61,379 nt of DNA from Vulcanimicrobiota bacterium (lineage in GTDB: Bacteria; Vulcanimicrobiota; Vulcanimicrobiia; Vulcanimicrobiales; Vulcanimicrobiaceae). Every line of letters starts with the position of its first letter. Position 1 is the stretch's first letter. The stretch is taken from the NCBI GenBank assembly GCA_027307235.1, contig DAHUXH010000017.1, positions 1-61,379 on the forward strand. The letters are read 5' to 3'. Made by a program: the position numbers and the translations under genes. This document shows, one piece after another, positions 34,557-42,080 of this stretch. The notes beneath the pieces are model-generated. The model was not told the origin of the DNA and did no database searches. It worked only from the letters and a program-made list of their open reading frames with translations.

Positions 34557-35041
34557 CCGGCATCCGTTCCGGCGTCGAAGAAGGTTCGGTCGAGATACGC
34601 CAGCGGCGTGCCTGCAAACAGTTCACCCGCTTGCACGTTGCCGACGAAGATCGAGTGCGAGCCGGCGTGATGTTCGGCGGTCACGGTGCAATCGAGGAAT
34701 CCGAGTGAGCCGCGCAACACCGGAGCGCCGGTCGCCGCCACGCTATATGCCACGTCACGAAACTGCTCGTCGCGAACCTTCCCCGAGAAGTGTTCGGCTA
34801 GGTCGCGTTGCGTCGATGCGAGGATGTTGACGCAAAAGATGCCGGACGTGGCGATGTAGAGATAGCTGCGCGCCTCGCGATTGACGCAGATCAGCACCAT
34901 CGGCGGATCGGCCGAGACACTCGCGAACGACGTCAGCGTGATGCCGCGCGGTTCGCCGTTCTTCAGGCTCGTTACCACGGTGACGCCGCTTGGATAGTGG
35001 CGGAGAATGTGCTTGAAAGAACCCGGATCGAGCAGGCTCAC
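34553..35041 (-). CDS. Flavin reductase-like FMN-binding protein
   Basis: A 162-residue split-barrel flavin reductase-like domain: HYPSGVTVVTSLKNGEPRG at the N-terminus, the FMN-contacting SFASVSADPPMVLICV and HSIFVGNVQ near the end. Such proteins reduce FMN with NAD(P)H for a partner monooxygenase. No monooxygenase is adjacent. Overlaps the O-methyltransferase stop by 4 bp. Confidence 0.9.
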   Translation of the reverse strand: MSLLDPGSFKHILRHYPSGVTVVTSLKNGEPRGITLTSFASVSADPPMVLICVNREARSYLYIATSGIFCVNILASTQRDLAEHFSGKVRDEQFRDVAYSVAATGAPVLRGSLGFLDCTVTAEHHAGSHSIFVGNVQAGELFAGTPLAYLDRTFFDAGTDAG

Positions 35042-35625
35042 TTGATGCGCGAGCCGATACCGGTCCCGGTCCCGAGCGGCAGGATGGTCGCGTCGAGTTC
35101 GGGGTGGCGTAAGAAATACTCGTTGAAATCGCGCGCGGACTCGTCGTCAAGCAGACAGTCGTCGACGACGACCAGACCCGAGAGCTTCAGCATCGGAATC
35201 GTGAGATCGAGGTAGTCGATGTACTCGTCCCTGTTGGCGTCGATGAAGACGATGTCGAGATTGCGTTGTGGAAAGTTTTCGAGCAATTCGAGCGCCGACT
35301 GGTTGTAGACCACGATCGACTCGTCTTCGCCGGCGCGTTTGAAGTACGTCTGCGCAACGTCGGTGCGCGCCGCATCGGGATCAATCGTCCAAATCTTGCC
35401 GACCGGCGGCTGCGCGAGCGCCATCCATAACGTCGAGTATCCGTACGCGGTGCCGATCTCGAGAATGCGATTGGCCTGCATCGCGTGAACCAGCACGGAG
35501 AGCAGGCGGCCCGTGGCGCGTGAAACGCCCGGAACGCCGTCGGCGCGCGCGTGTTGCTCCAGTTCGAGCAGCAGCGGGTGGGGCGCCGCATGCGCCCCTT
35601 CAAGTGTGGAAAGCGCCTCATCCAT
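35038..35625 (-). CDS. SAM-dependent O-methyltransferase (caffeoyl-CoA-type)
   Basis: A 195-residue class I methyltransferase. The SAM motif ILEIGTAYGYSTLWMA, the acidic contact TIDPDAAR, FIDANRDEYIDYLDL and VVDDCLL are signatures of the small metal-dependent O-methyltransferase family. The start is ATG 35625; a longer frame to 35748 would run into the divergent LON-domain gene. Acceptor substrate is unknown. Confidence 0.9.
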   Translation of the reverse strand: MDEALSTLEGAHAAPHPLLLELEQHARADGVPGVSRATGRLLSVLVHAMQANRILEIGTAYGYSTLWMALAQPPVGKIWTIDPDAARTDVAQTYFKRAGEDESIVVYNQSALELLENFPQRNLDIVFIDANRDEYIDYLDLTIPMLKLSGLVVVDDCLLDDESARDFNEYFLRHPELDATILPLGTGTGIGSRIK

Positions 35626-35686
35626 GGTCCATGTTTTCTTGGCGGAGAAGGCGGGGTGCCCTCCCCTGGGCGAACATCGCGCGCCG

Positions 35687-36403
35687 ATGACCAGGCGTGT
35701 GCGGCTCTTCCCGCTGAACGCGGTGCTCTTCCCGGGAGCCGTGCTCAATGTGCACGTCTTCGAGCCGCGCTACAAGCAGATGCTGACCGAGTGCATCGAC
35801 GCGGGTGAGGGATTCGGCGTCGCGCTGATCGCGGATGGTGCCGAGACCGGCGATGCGGACGTGGTCCCGCACACGATCGGATCGTTTGCCGAGATCATCG
35901 AAGTCATGCCGCTCCCGTTTGGGCGCTATTATGTCTCGACGATCGGACGCAGACGCTTTCGCATTCGTGCGATCGTGAGCCGCGAACCGTTCTTGACGGT
36001 CGATGCCGAGTTCATCGACGACGAGCCGTTCGATGACGACGACGAGATGCGGCGCCTGGCCGACGGTGTGCGCCGCCGCTACGCCGAGTATCGTGAATTG
36101 CTGGTCGAGTTTTCGGGAGAAGAGGCAGCGCCGGCCCTTCCGGCGGATCCGTGCGAAGCGTCCTATCTGGTCGGCGACGGCTTGCAGATCGCGCCGGCCA
36201 ACAAACAACGGTTGCTCGAACTGGACGACACGAAGGCGCGCTTACACGCCGAACTTACCTTCTTGCAGCGCGCGCTGCCGCAGTTGCGCTCGCTGACGCA
36301 CCGCAGGCGCGACGAACTCGAAAAGCGCAAAGAGCACGGTGAAAGCCGCAGCTACCGCGCCGATCAAGAACGCTTCTTCGGAAAATCATTCAGTCTGAAT
36401 TAG
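35687..36403 (+). CDS. LON N-terminal-domain protein
   Basis: A 238-residue protein consisting of the LON substrate-binding domain without protease or ATPase parts. The opening RLFPLNAVLFPGAVLNVHVFEPRY-type block and GFGVALI, SFAEII, IGRRRFRI match the family; the C-terminal half is a charged coiled region (TLQRALPQLRSLTHRRRDELEKRKE-like). Stand-alone LON-domain proteins are common but their role is unclear. It is divergent from the methyltransferase gene (61-bp gap). Confidence 0.88.
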   Translation: MTRRVRLFPLNAVLFPGAVLNVHVFEPRYKQMLTECIDAGEGFGVALIADGAETGDADVVPHTIGSFAEIIEVMPLPFGRYYVSTIGRRRFRIRAIVSREPFLTVDAEFIDDEPFDDDDEMRRLADGVRRRYAEYRELLVEFSGEEAAPALPADPCEASYLVGDGLQIAPANKQRLLELDDTKARLHAELTFLQRALPQLRSLTHRRRDELEKRKEHGESRSYRADQERFFGKSFSLN

Positions 36404-36412
36404 AGGAGCCCC

Positions 36413-36581
36413 TAGGAGCCTGTCGGGGTATGGCCCATTTCCGTCTTCGGGCCGTCTTTTGTCCGAATACTTCGTTGCTCTTCGGTCACGAAGCGCTACG
36501 GCTTCGCTCCCTCATCGCGCCTCGTCTTCGAACAAAATTCGACACCGAATCCGAAAACGGCCATACCCCGACAGGCTCCTA
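36413..36581. repeat. Long palindromic element, second type
   Basis: Two perfect 23-bp arms (TAGGAGCCTGTCGGGGTATG-GCC and its complement) lie at 36413-36435 and 36559-36581. Inside, TTTTGTCCGAA and TTCGAACAAAA begin a second, imperfect pairing, and the centre is rich in GAAGCG/CTTCGC. The right arm contains the folD stop codon, and the left arm starts 10 bases after the upstream stop. Unrelated in sequence to the GTGTAC family; resembles the MITE-like gene-end palindromes common in bacteria. Confidence 0.85.
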
Positions 36582-37433
36582 ACCGCTCAAACGCTCGGCG
36601 GCTTTGATCACGTTCTGAAGTAACGCGATGTTGGTGACCGGGCCGACGCCTCCGGGGACCGGGGTGAGCGCTCCGGCGACCTGCCGCACGCTCTCAAAAT
36701 CGACGTCGCCTTTGAGCACGCCCTCGACGACCGTCGTGCCGACGTCGATGACGGTCGCGCCCGGCGCGAGGTCCTCGCCGCGGATGAGTCCGGGGACGCC
36801 GGTCGCGACCACGACGACATCGGCCATGCGCACGTACGGCTGGAGGCTGGGCGATTCTTTGTGCAGCACGGTGACGGTCGCGTTCTGGGCCAGCATCAGC
36901 ATGGCGACGGGCAGCCCGACCACGACCGAGCGTCCGATCATCACGGCATTGCGCCCGCAGAGCGGCCAGTGCGGGCTGCGCTCGAGCAGCAGCATCACGG
37001 CCGCCGGTGTCGCGGGAACGAAATCGCTGCCGCTGCCGAAGGCGAGGTGACCCTGGTTGGTGGGGTGGGTTCCGTCGACGTCCTTGCCGATCGGGATCGC
37101 ATCGGCGATCTCGCGGATCGAGAGGTGCCCGGGAAGCGGCTGCTGGAGCATGACGCCATGCACTGACGGGTCGGCGCCGAGCCGAAAGAGGTGCTCGCGG
37201 ATGGTGTCGGGCGGGGTAGAGTCGGGAAGATCGTCGACCGCGACCTCGACGCCGACCCGCTCGCCGGTTTTGACGAGGTTGCGAACGTATGCCACGCTCG
37301 ACTCGTTATGACCGACGAAGACGATGGTCAACCGGGGATGAACGCCCATCTCGCGAAGCGCGCGAACGCGCGCGATCACATCGTCGCGTAGCTCGGCGGC
37401 AACCGCGCGGCCGTCGATGATCTGTACCGACAC
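36579..37433 (-). CDS. folD: Methylenetetrahydrofolate dehydrogenase/cyclohydrolase FolD
   Basis: A 284-residue bifunctional folate enzyme that interconverts methylene-, methenyl- and 10-formyl-THF. Signatures: YVRNLVKTGE with the catalytic lysine, VMLQQPLP, DVDGTHP, GRSVVVGLPVAMLM for NADP, and PGGVGPVT near the C-terminus. GTG start at 37433, 19 bp from the divergent gene. The stop codon is part of the adjacent palindrome. Confidence 0.96.
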   Translation of the reverse strand: MSVQIIDGRAVAAELRDDVIARVRALREMGVHPRLTIVFVGHNESSVAYVRNLVKTGERVGVEVAVDDLPDSTPPDTIREHLFRLGADPSVHGVMLQQPLPGHLSIREIADAIPIGKDVDGTHPTNQGHLAFGSGSDFVPATPAAVMLLLERSPHWPLCGRNAVMIGRSVVVGLPVAMLMLAQNATVTVLHKESPSLQPYVRMADVVVVATGVPGLIRGEDLAPGATVIDVGTTVVEGVLKGDVDFESVRQVAGALTPVPGGVGPVTNIALLQNVIKAAERLSG

Positions 37434-37452
37434 GTGATCGCCGATTCGTCCG

Positions 37453-37752
37453 ATGGAGGATATTGACCTGGAACGCGTTCGACGCGAGGTTCAACTGGGC
37501 CGTGGATTCAACGAGGCGGATTTCGAGCGCGCGCTGCGGCGCTTTCGCGAGATGTATCAGGTCTTTCCCGAACGCATCTTGTGCAGTCCCGACGTGCTCG
37601 AACGCTACTGCGCCGTCTACGAATGCGGCGACGCGCGCGCCGCGCAGCGCGCGTTGCGCCATGACGGCATTCCGATCGCCGCGGCGGTGATCGCGCCCGG
37701 AACGGTGGCCTTTGAGGGCGAGGTCGACGAAGATCGCATGGGTGACTGGTGA
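37453..37752 (+). CDS. Small protein of unknown function
   Basis: A 99-residue acidic, mostly helical protein (EDIDLERVRREVQLGRGF, EADFERALRRFREMYQVF). Two cysteines (CSPDVLERYC) may pair. No family recognised. It is 19 bp from the divergent folD start and 12 bp before the thioredoxin gene, so it may be the first gene of that transcript. Confidence 0.6.
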   Translation: MEDIDLERVRREVQLGRGFNEADFERALRRFREMYQVFPERILCSPDVLERYCAVYECGDARAAQRALRHDGIPIAAAVIAPGTVAFEGEVDEDRMGDW

Positions 37753-37764
37753 CATGCTCGTAAG

Positions 37765-38304
37765 GTGGATGACGTGAGCCGACGTGCGTGGTGGATGGTC
37801 GCGGGCGCGTGCGCCCTGGCGGCCTTCATCGTCTTTCTCTATTTCAGCGGCGACCAATCGGCGCCGCAGGGGCCCGCCGGCATGGTCGGACGTCCCGCGA
37901 GCGATTTCACGGTCAGTGACATCGACGGCCGCCCTGCGGCGCTGGCCGACTTTCACGGGAAAACCATCGTCTTGAACTTGTGGGCGTCATGGTGCCCGCC
38001 GTGCCGCGCCGAGATGCCCGATCTGCAGCGGCTGTATGCCCGTTTCGCCAGCTCCGGCGTGGTGGTGGTCGGCGTCGATCAAGGCGAGTCCGCCGCCACG
38101 ATTCGTTCGTACTCGCAGTCGCTCGGGATTCACTATCCGCTGTGGGTCGATCAGGAGCAGAAGTACGGCCGCGTGTATGAAGCGATCGGCATGCCGACCA
38201 CGACGATCGTCGCGCCCAACGGAACGATCGTGAAGACCTTCGACGGCCCGCTTTCGTTTGATCAGATGGTCGGCGCGGTGGCGCCGTACGTGCGCCGGCG
38301 GTGA
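37765..38304 (+). CDS. TlpA/ResA-type membrane-anchored thioredoxin
   Basis: A 179-residue exported thiol-disulfide oxidoreductase. One N-terminal membrane anchor (VAGACALAAFIVFLYF, about 12-28), then a TlpA-like thioredoxin domain with active site WCPPC and the cis-proline segment GMPTTTIV. It probably reduces disulfides outside the inner membrane, for example in cytochrome c maturation. GTG start at 37765 (another GTG nine bases later). It overlaps the next gene by 4 bp. Confidence 0.92.
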   Translation: MDDVSRRAWWMVAGACALAAFIVFLYFSGDQSAPQGPAGMVGRPASDFTVSDIDGRPAALADFHGKTIVLNLWASWCPPCRAEMPDLQRLYARFASSGVVVVGVDQGESAATIRSYSQSLGIHYPLWVDQEQKYGRVYEAIGMPTTTIVAPNGTIVKTFDGPLSFDQMVGAVAPYVRRR

Positions 38305-39200
38305 CGCGGCTAGCAACGCTCGCTGCGGCGATCGTCGTGGCGGCGCTCGCGCCCTACGCCGCGCTCGGCGCGCCGCTCTTTCACGCCGGTTGGTTCAACG
38401 TCGCGCTCGCGGCATTGATCGTCCTCGTGCTGCGCGACGCGCTAAGACTCACGCGCCGCGAGGCGGCGCGCGCGCCCTGGATCGGCGCGATCGCTGCAGG
38501 CGTGACCATCGTCGGCGTTGCCGCCATCGCGAGCGGGCTCTTCGCGCCCGATGAGAGCAGCGTCGTCGGTGCGCCCGGCACGCGCGTTCCGGTGGCTGAT
38601 CTGCACGGCGATCTCGCCTATCCGCTCGCGACCGGCGATGCGGTGACGGTCGGCGTCGAACGCGCGGGGCGCGTCGTGGCCGGGATTCCGGCAACGCATC
38701 CATCCGTTGTCGGAACCTTCGTTGCGCGTCAGGCGGCGCGCCGCGTCGTCGCTGTGAACGCGCAGACGCTCGATGGGCGTGCGCTGACGGTCACGCAACC
38801 GACGAGCAGCGCATTTCTCTCACCGGTGATGCTGATGCAAACGCAGCAGACGATCAGCGGCATGACACTCCCGGTCGATAGTTTCGCGTTGCCCGCCATG
38901 CATCGCGACGTGCATGTCTATCTGTTCACGCACGCACAGGCGCAAGGATTTCGCAATTTCGACGCGCACGGCCGCGATGCGGTGCTCTTCGCAGTCGACG
39001 GCGGCGACGGCCGTCCGCTGCGCGACGGGATCGCGATTGCGCGCTCGGGCGAGCCCGTCGTCGTGGGCGGCGTGCGTCTGGCGGCCGACGTCGTCGACTA
39101 TCCCGCGATCGTGCTCGTGCCGATCCCTTCGATCCCCCTCGTCGCCCTCGGCCTGCTGATCTCACTTGGCGGCATCATCGGATATACAAGGAAGTTCTGA
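38301..39200 (+). CDS. Membrane protein of unknown function, possible redox/cytochrome-biogenesis partner
   Basis: A 299-residue protein with two to three N-terminal membrane helices (up to about residue 80), a large extramembrane domain (85-275) and a C-terminal helix (IPLVALGLLISLGGIIGYTRKF-type). The layout, and GTGA coupling to the TlpA-like gene, recall ResB/Ccs1-like partners, but no haem-ligand motif is clear. The last codons AAG TTC TGA lie inside palindromic element copy 3, so the C-terminus has been set by the element. Confidence 0.65.
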   Translation: MTRLATLAAAIVVAALAPYAALGAPLFHAGWFNVALAALIVLVLRDALRLTRREAARAPWIGAIAAGVTIVGVAAIASGLFAPDESSVVGAPGTRVPVADLHGDLAYPLATGDAVTVGVERAGRVVAGIPATHPSVVGTFVARQAARRVVAVNAQTLDGRALTVTQPTSSAFLSPVMLMQTQQTISGMTLPVDSFALPAMHRDVHVYLFTHAQAQGFRNFDAHGRDAVLFAVDGGDGRPLRDGIAIARSGEPVVVGGVRLAADVVDYPAIVLVPIPSIPLVALGLLISLGGIIGYTRKF

Positions 39201-39291
39201 TTTTCGTCAGGCCGAGACGCGGAATGGCGAAGTGTACTATGGTACACGAGCCATTCCGCAACGACGGCATGGCGTAAATCAGAGCTTCCTT
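39188..39291. repeat. Palindromic gene-end element, copy 3
   Basis: A 104-bp imperfect palindrome. Outer arms AAGGAAG-t/c-TCTGATTT pair end to end, and the centre is GTGTACTATGGTACAC. The left arm includes the stop codon and last codons of the plus-strand gene (38301-39200); the right arm includes two bases of the stop of the minus-strand tldE gene. It is a copy of the family at 2968, 28421 and 51116. Confidence 0.9.
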
Positions 39292-40621
39292 AAAATTCCG
39301 TTGCGCTGGTGAAGGTGAAGTTTTCAATCTTTGCGCTGGGGACGACGCAACTGTAGCTGTAGCCGCCGGTGCGGCGGAGGTCGCGCGAGAATTCACATGC
39401 GCGCAGCGCGCCGAGGATGCTTTGATTGAACCGCATGTTGCGCACGCCGCCGGCGATCGTGCCGTTCTCGATGAGAAAGGTGCCGTCGCGCGTCATTCCG
39501 GTGACGATGGCGTGCTTCTGATCGACGGTGCGGATGTACCAGAATCGCGTCACCAGCAGACCGCGTTGCGTTGACGCAATCAACTCGCCGGTGGATTTCG
39601 AACCAGGCATAACGAGCAGATTCAAGGCCTGCGGGCCGTAGGAATTCGGCGCCGGCAGCGCGTGACCGGTATTGCGCCGCTGGAGTTTGTGCGCCCAATA
39701 CGAGTCGGTGACGATGTCGCGCGCGACACCCTGCTCGATGAGCGTGACGCGCTCTTTGCGCTGCCCTTCGTAATCGTACGGGCTGCTCGGAGCGAGCGGC
39801 TGCGCGTAGTCGTCGACGATCGTGACGTTGCTTCCGAGCAGCGTCTCGCCGAGCTTTCCGCTGTAGAACGACGAGCCTTCGTCGAAGGCGCGCGCCGAAA
39901 AATGGTCGGCGAGATAGCTGAGCAGTTCACCGAACGCGGCCGGTTCGAGAATGACCGTCCACGAACCGGGCTCGACCGCGCGCGGCTGCGCAGTCTCGCG
40001 CGCGATGGCCGCGGCCTTCGCACCGATAGCGTGAGCATCGAGACCGGCGACGTCGTTGACGTAGCATTCGGCGAAGCCGGTGGAGTCGGCGCCGTTCATC
40101 TTGACGTTGATGCCCGCCTCGGTACCGTCGAATGACGCTAGCGTTCCGGCGCTGCTCGCGATGGTGTAGCCGCTGACGCCCGTCGAGCAGTATCCGGCCG
40201 ACCAGAGTCCGTCGGCTTCCGCGATGCGGAAGATCGTGTCGGTCATCGTCGCGCGCAGCGCGGGCGACGCGCTCGCGGTGGCCTCACTATACGAGCCGGG
40301 CGGCGGTGCGGCGGCTTCGCCCTTGGGCAGTGCGACGAAATCGGGATCTTCCGGCGCCAGGCGCGCCATCGCGAGCGCGCGCTCCGCCACGTCGCGTAGC
40401 GATGATTCGTCCACGCGATTGGTGGCCGCGACGCCGGTGCGCTTGCCGGCGATGGCACGCACCGAGACGGCCACGTCGCGGGCGGCGACGTTTTGATGGA
40501 TGCCGTTGCGCGTGAAGCGCGTCAGCGATGTGTCGCTCGAGGCAACCAGCACTTCGGTCTCGTCCGCTTGCGAGATTGCGAGCACCCGCTTGGCGATGGT
40601 CTCGCGATCGCCGCTACGCAT
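39290..40621 (-). CDS. tldE: TldE/PmbA-family metalloprotease subunit
   Basis: A 443-residue TldD/PmbA-family protein, the non-catalytic partner of the TldD-TldE heterodimer that trims peptides (e.g. microcin maturation, CcdA degradation). Family blocks include VARDVAVSVRAIAGKRTG, SSFYSGKLGETLLG and GGVRNMRFNQSILGAL. It lacks HExxxH. ATG 40621 overlaps the tldD stop by 8 bp. The stop codon lies in palindromic element copy 3. Confidence 0.9.
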   Translation of the reverse strand: MRSGDRETIAKRVLAISQADETEVLVASSDTSLTRFTRNGIHQNVAARDVAVSVRAIAGKRTGVAATNRVDESSLRDVAERALAMARLAPEDPDFVALPKGEAAAPPPGSYSEATASASPALRATMTDTIFRIAEADGLWSAGYCSTGVSGYTIASSAGTLASFDGTEAGINVKMNGADSTGFAECYVNDVAGLDAHAIGAKAAAIARETAQPRAVEPGSWTVILEPAAFGELLSYLADHFSARAFDEGSSFYSGKLGETLLGSNVTIVDDYAQPLAPSSPYDYEGQRKERVTLIEQGVARDIVTDSYWAHKLQRRNTGHALPAPNSYGPQALNLLVMPGSKSTGELIASTQRGLLVTRFWYIRTVDQKHAIVTGMTRDGTFLIENGTIAGGVRNMRFNQSILGALRACEFSRDLRRTGGYSYSCVVPSAKIENFTFTSATEF

Positions 40622-42071
40622 GATAGCCGACTCCGACGGCGACATTGCGAAAGCGCGCGGGCGAGGCGGCTTGCGTCGTGCGGCCGGTCTGCATCGGCTC
40701 GCCTTTTCCGCAGTTGGGCGTTCCCCACGCAACCCACGATGCGGCATCACCGATCGCGTCGCACGAGTTCCAAAACGCGGGTGTCATGCCGCCGTACGTC
40801 GGGTTCTTTAGCATCCGGCCACGCTTGCCGTTCTTGATCTCCCATGCGATCTCGCATCCGAATTGGAAATTCAATCGCCGGTCATCGATCGACCACGAGC
40901 GATTGCTCTCCATGTATATGCCGTCGCGAACGTCGTCGAAGAGGTTGTCGAAGGGAACATCGCCCGGCAGCAAGTTCAAGTTGCACATGCGGATCATCGG
41001 CACGAACTCCCAGCTCTGCGCGCGCACGCACGCATTGCTGGCGCGTCCGATGGTGCGCGCCGTGTCATTGCTCATCTCGTAGCCGGTGAGCATCCCGTCG
41101 CGGATGATGTCCGAGACGACGCTCTTCGTCCCTTCATCGTCGTAACCGCAGGAGGCCATGCCGCCGGGCAGCGTGTTGTCGACGACGATGGTGACGATAT
41201 CCGAACCGTACTTCAGTTTTCCGAGCTGGCTGGTTTCGAGAAAACTCGTTCCGCTGAAATTCGCTTCCCAGCCCATCACGCGATCGAGTTCGGCCGGATG
41301 CCCGCACGACTCGTGGATCTGCAGCGAGACTTGCGAGCCGCCGAGGATGACGTCGAACGTGCCGCTCGGGCATTGCGGCGCACGCAGGAGTGCGAGTGCC
41401 TCCTCGCCGATGCGCGGCGCGTTCTCAATTAGGCGTGCTTCCTCCACGATCTCCCAGCCGCCGGATTTGTAGAGTCCGATGTCGCCGGGGAACGAGCGCG
41501 TCTGAACGTCGCCTTCTCCGACGGCCATCGCTTCGAGGCCGCTGCCGGTCTGCACGATTGTCTGCGCGATCTTCGACCCGATCGTGCTGAAGAAGATCTT
41601 CTCGCTGCGCCACAGATCGAGCCACGCGCGTCCGACGGCGATCTCGGGCGAGATGCGCAGTGCCTTCTCCGCGGCGAGCAAGAGCGCGACGCGATCGCCG
41701 AGCGCGATGCGCTGCGGGTCGCGCACCACCGGGGTGGCGAAGACGTCGACATACGCGCGATCGGGAGCGAACCCGACGCGGATGCGCGCAATCGCGGCGC
41801 CGGCTCTTGCGATCTCGACGGCGCGCGCTGCGGTCGCGTCGACCCCGCGTTCGGAGAGATCGCTGGATGCCGCGAACCCCCACGCGCCGTCGACGAGCGC
41901 GCGCACGCCGTACCCCGTGCTCGTGCTGTCCGCAAGCGTCGAGACGACGCCGTTGCGCACCTCGATGCGCTCGGTCCGCGCGGTCTCGAATCGCACGTCG
42001 GCATAGTGCGCGCCGCGAGCGAGCGCGGTGTCGAGCGTGCGCGCTGCAATCGAATCAAAGGCCATGGCCAT
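40614..42071 (-). CDS. tldD: TldD metalloprotease
   Basis: A 485-residue catalytic subunit with HESCGH (253-258), the HExxxH motif of TldD, and further zinc-site and core blocks (MGWEANFSGTSFLE, GCGYDDEG-like MASCGYDDEG, MRMCNLNLLPGD-like). It works with TldE encoded immediately downstream. Starts 10 bp after the phosphodiester-glycosidase-like gene ends; ATG at 42071 begins MAMAFDSIAAR. Confidence 0.95.
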   Translation of the reverse strand: MAMAFDSIAARTLDTALARGAHYADVRFETARTERIEVRNGVVSTLADSTSTGYGVRALVDGAWGFAASSDLSERGVDATAARAVEIARAGAAIARIRVGFAPDRAYVDVFATPVVRDPQRIALGDRVALLLAAEKALRISPEIAVGRAWLDLWRSEKIFFSTIGSKIAQTIVQTGSGLEAMAVGEGDVQTRSFPGDIGLYKSGGWEIVEEARLIENAPRIGEEALALLRAPQCPSGTFDVILGGSQVSLQIHESCGHPAELDRVMGWEANFSGTSFLETSQLGKLKYGSDIVTIVVDNTLPGGMASCGYDDEGTKSVVSDIIRDGMLTGYEMSNDTARTIGRASNACVRAQSWEFVPMIRMCNLNLLPGDVPFDNLFDDVRDGIYMESNRSWSIDDRRLNFQFGCEIAWEIKNGKRGRMLKNPTYGGMTPAFWNSCDAIGDAASWVAWGTPNCGKGEPMQTGRTTQAASPARFRNVAVGVGYHA

Positions 42072-42080
42072 ATCCGCGCG

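Noticed and set aside
36413-36581. tRNA or other structured RNA gene
   Set aside because: The strong symmetry is that of an inverted repeat; no cloverleaf arms or T-loop motif.
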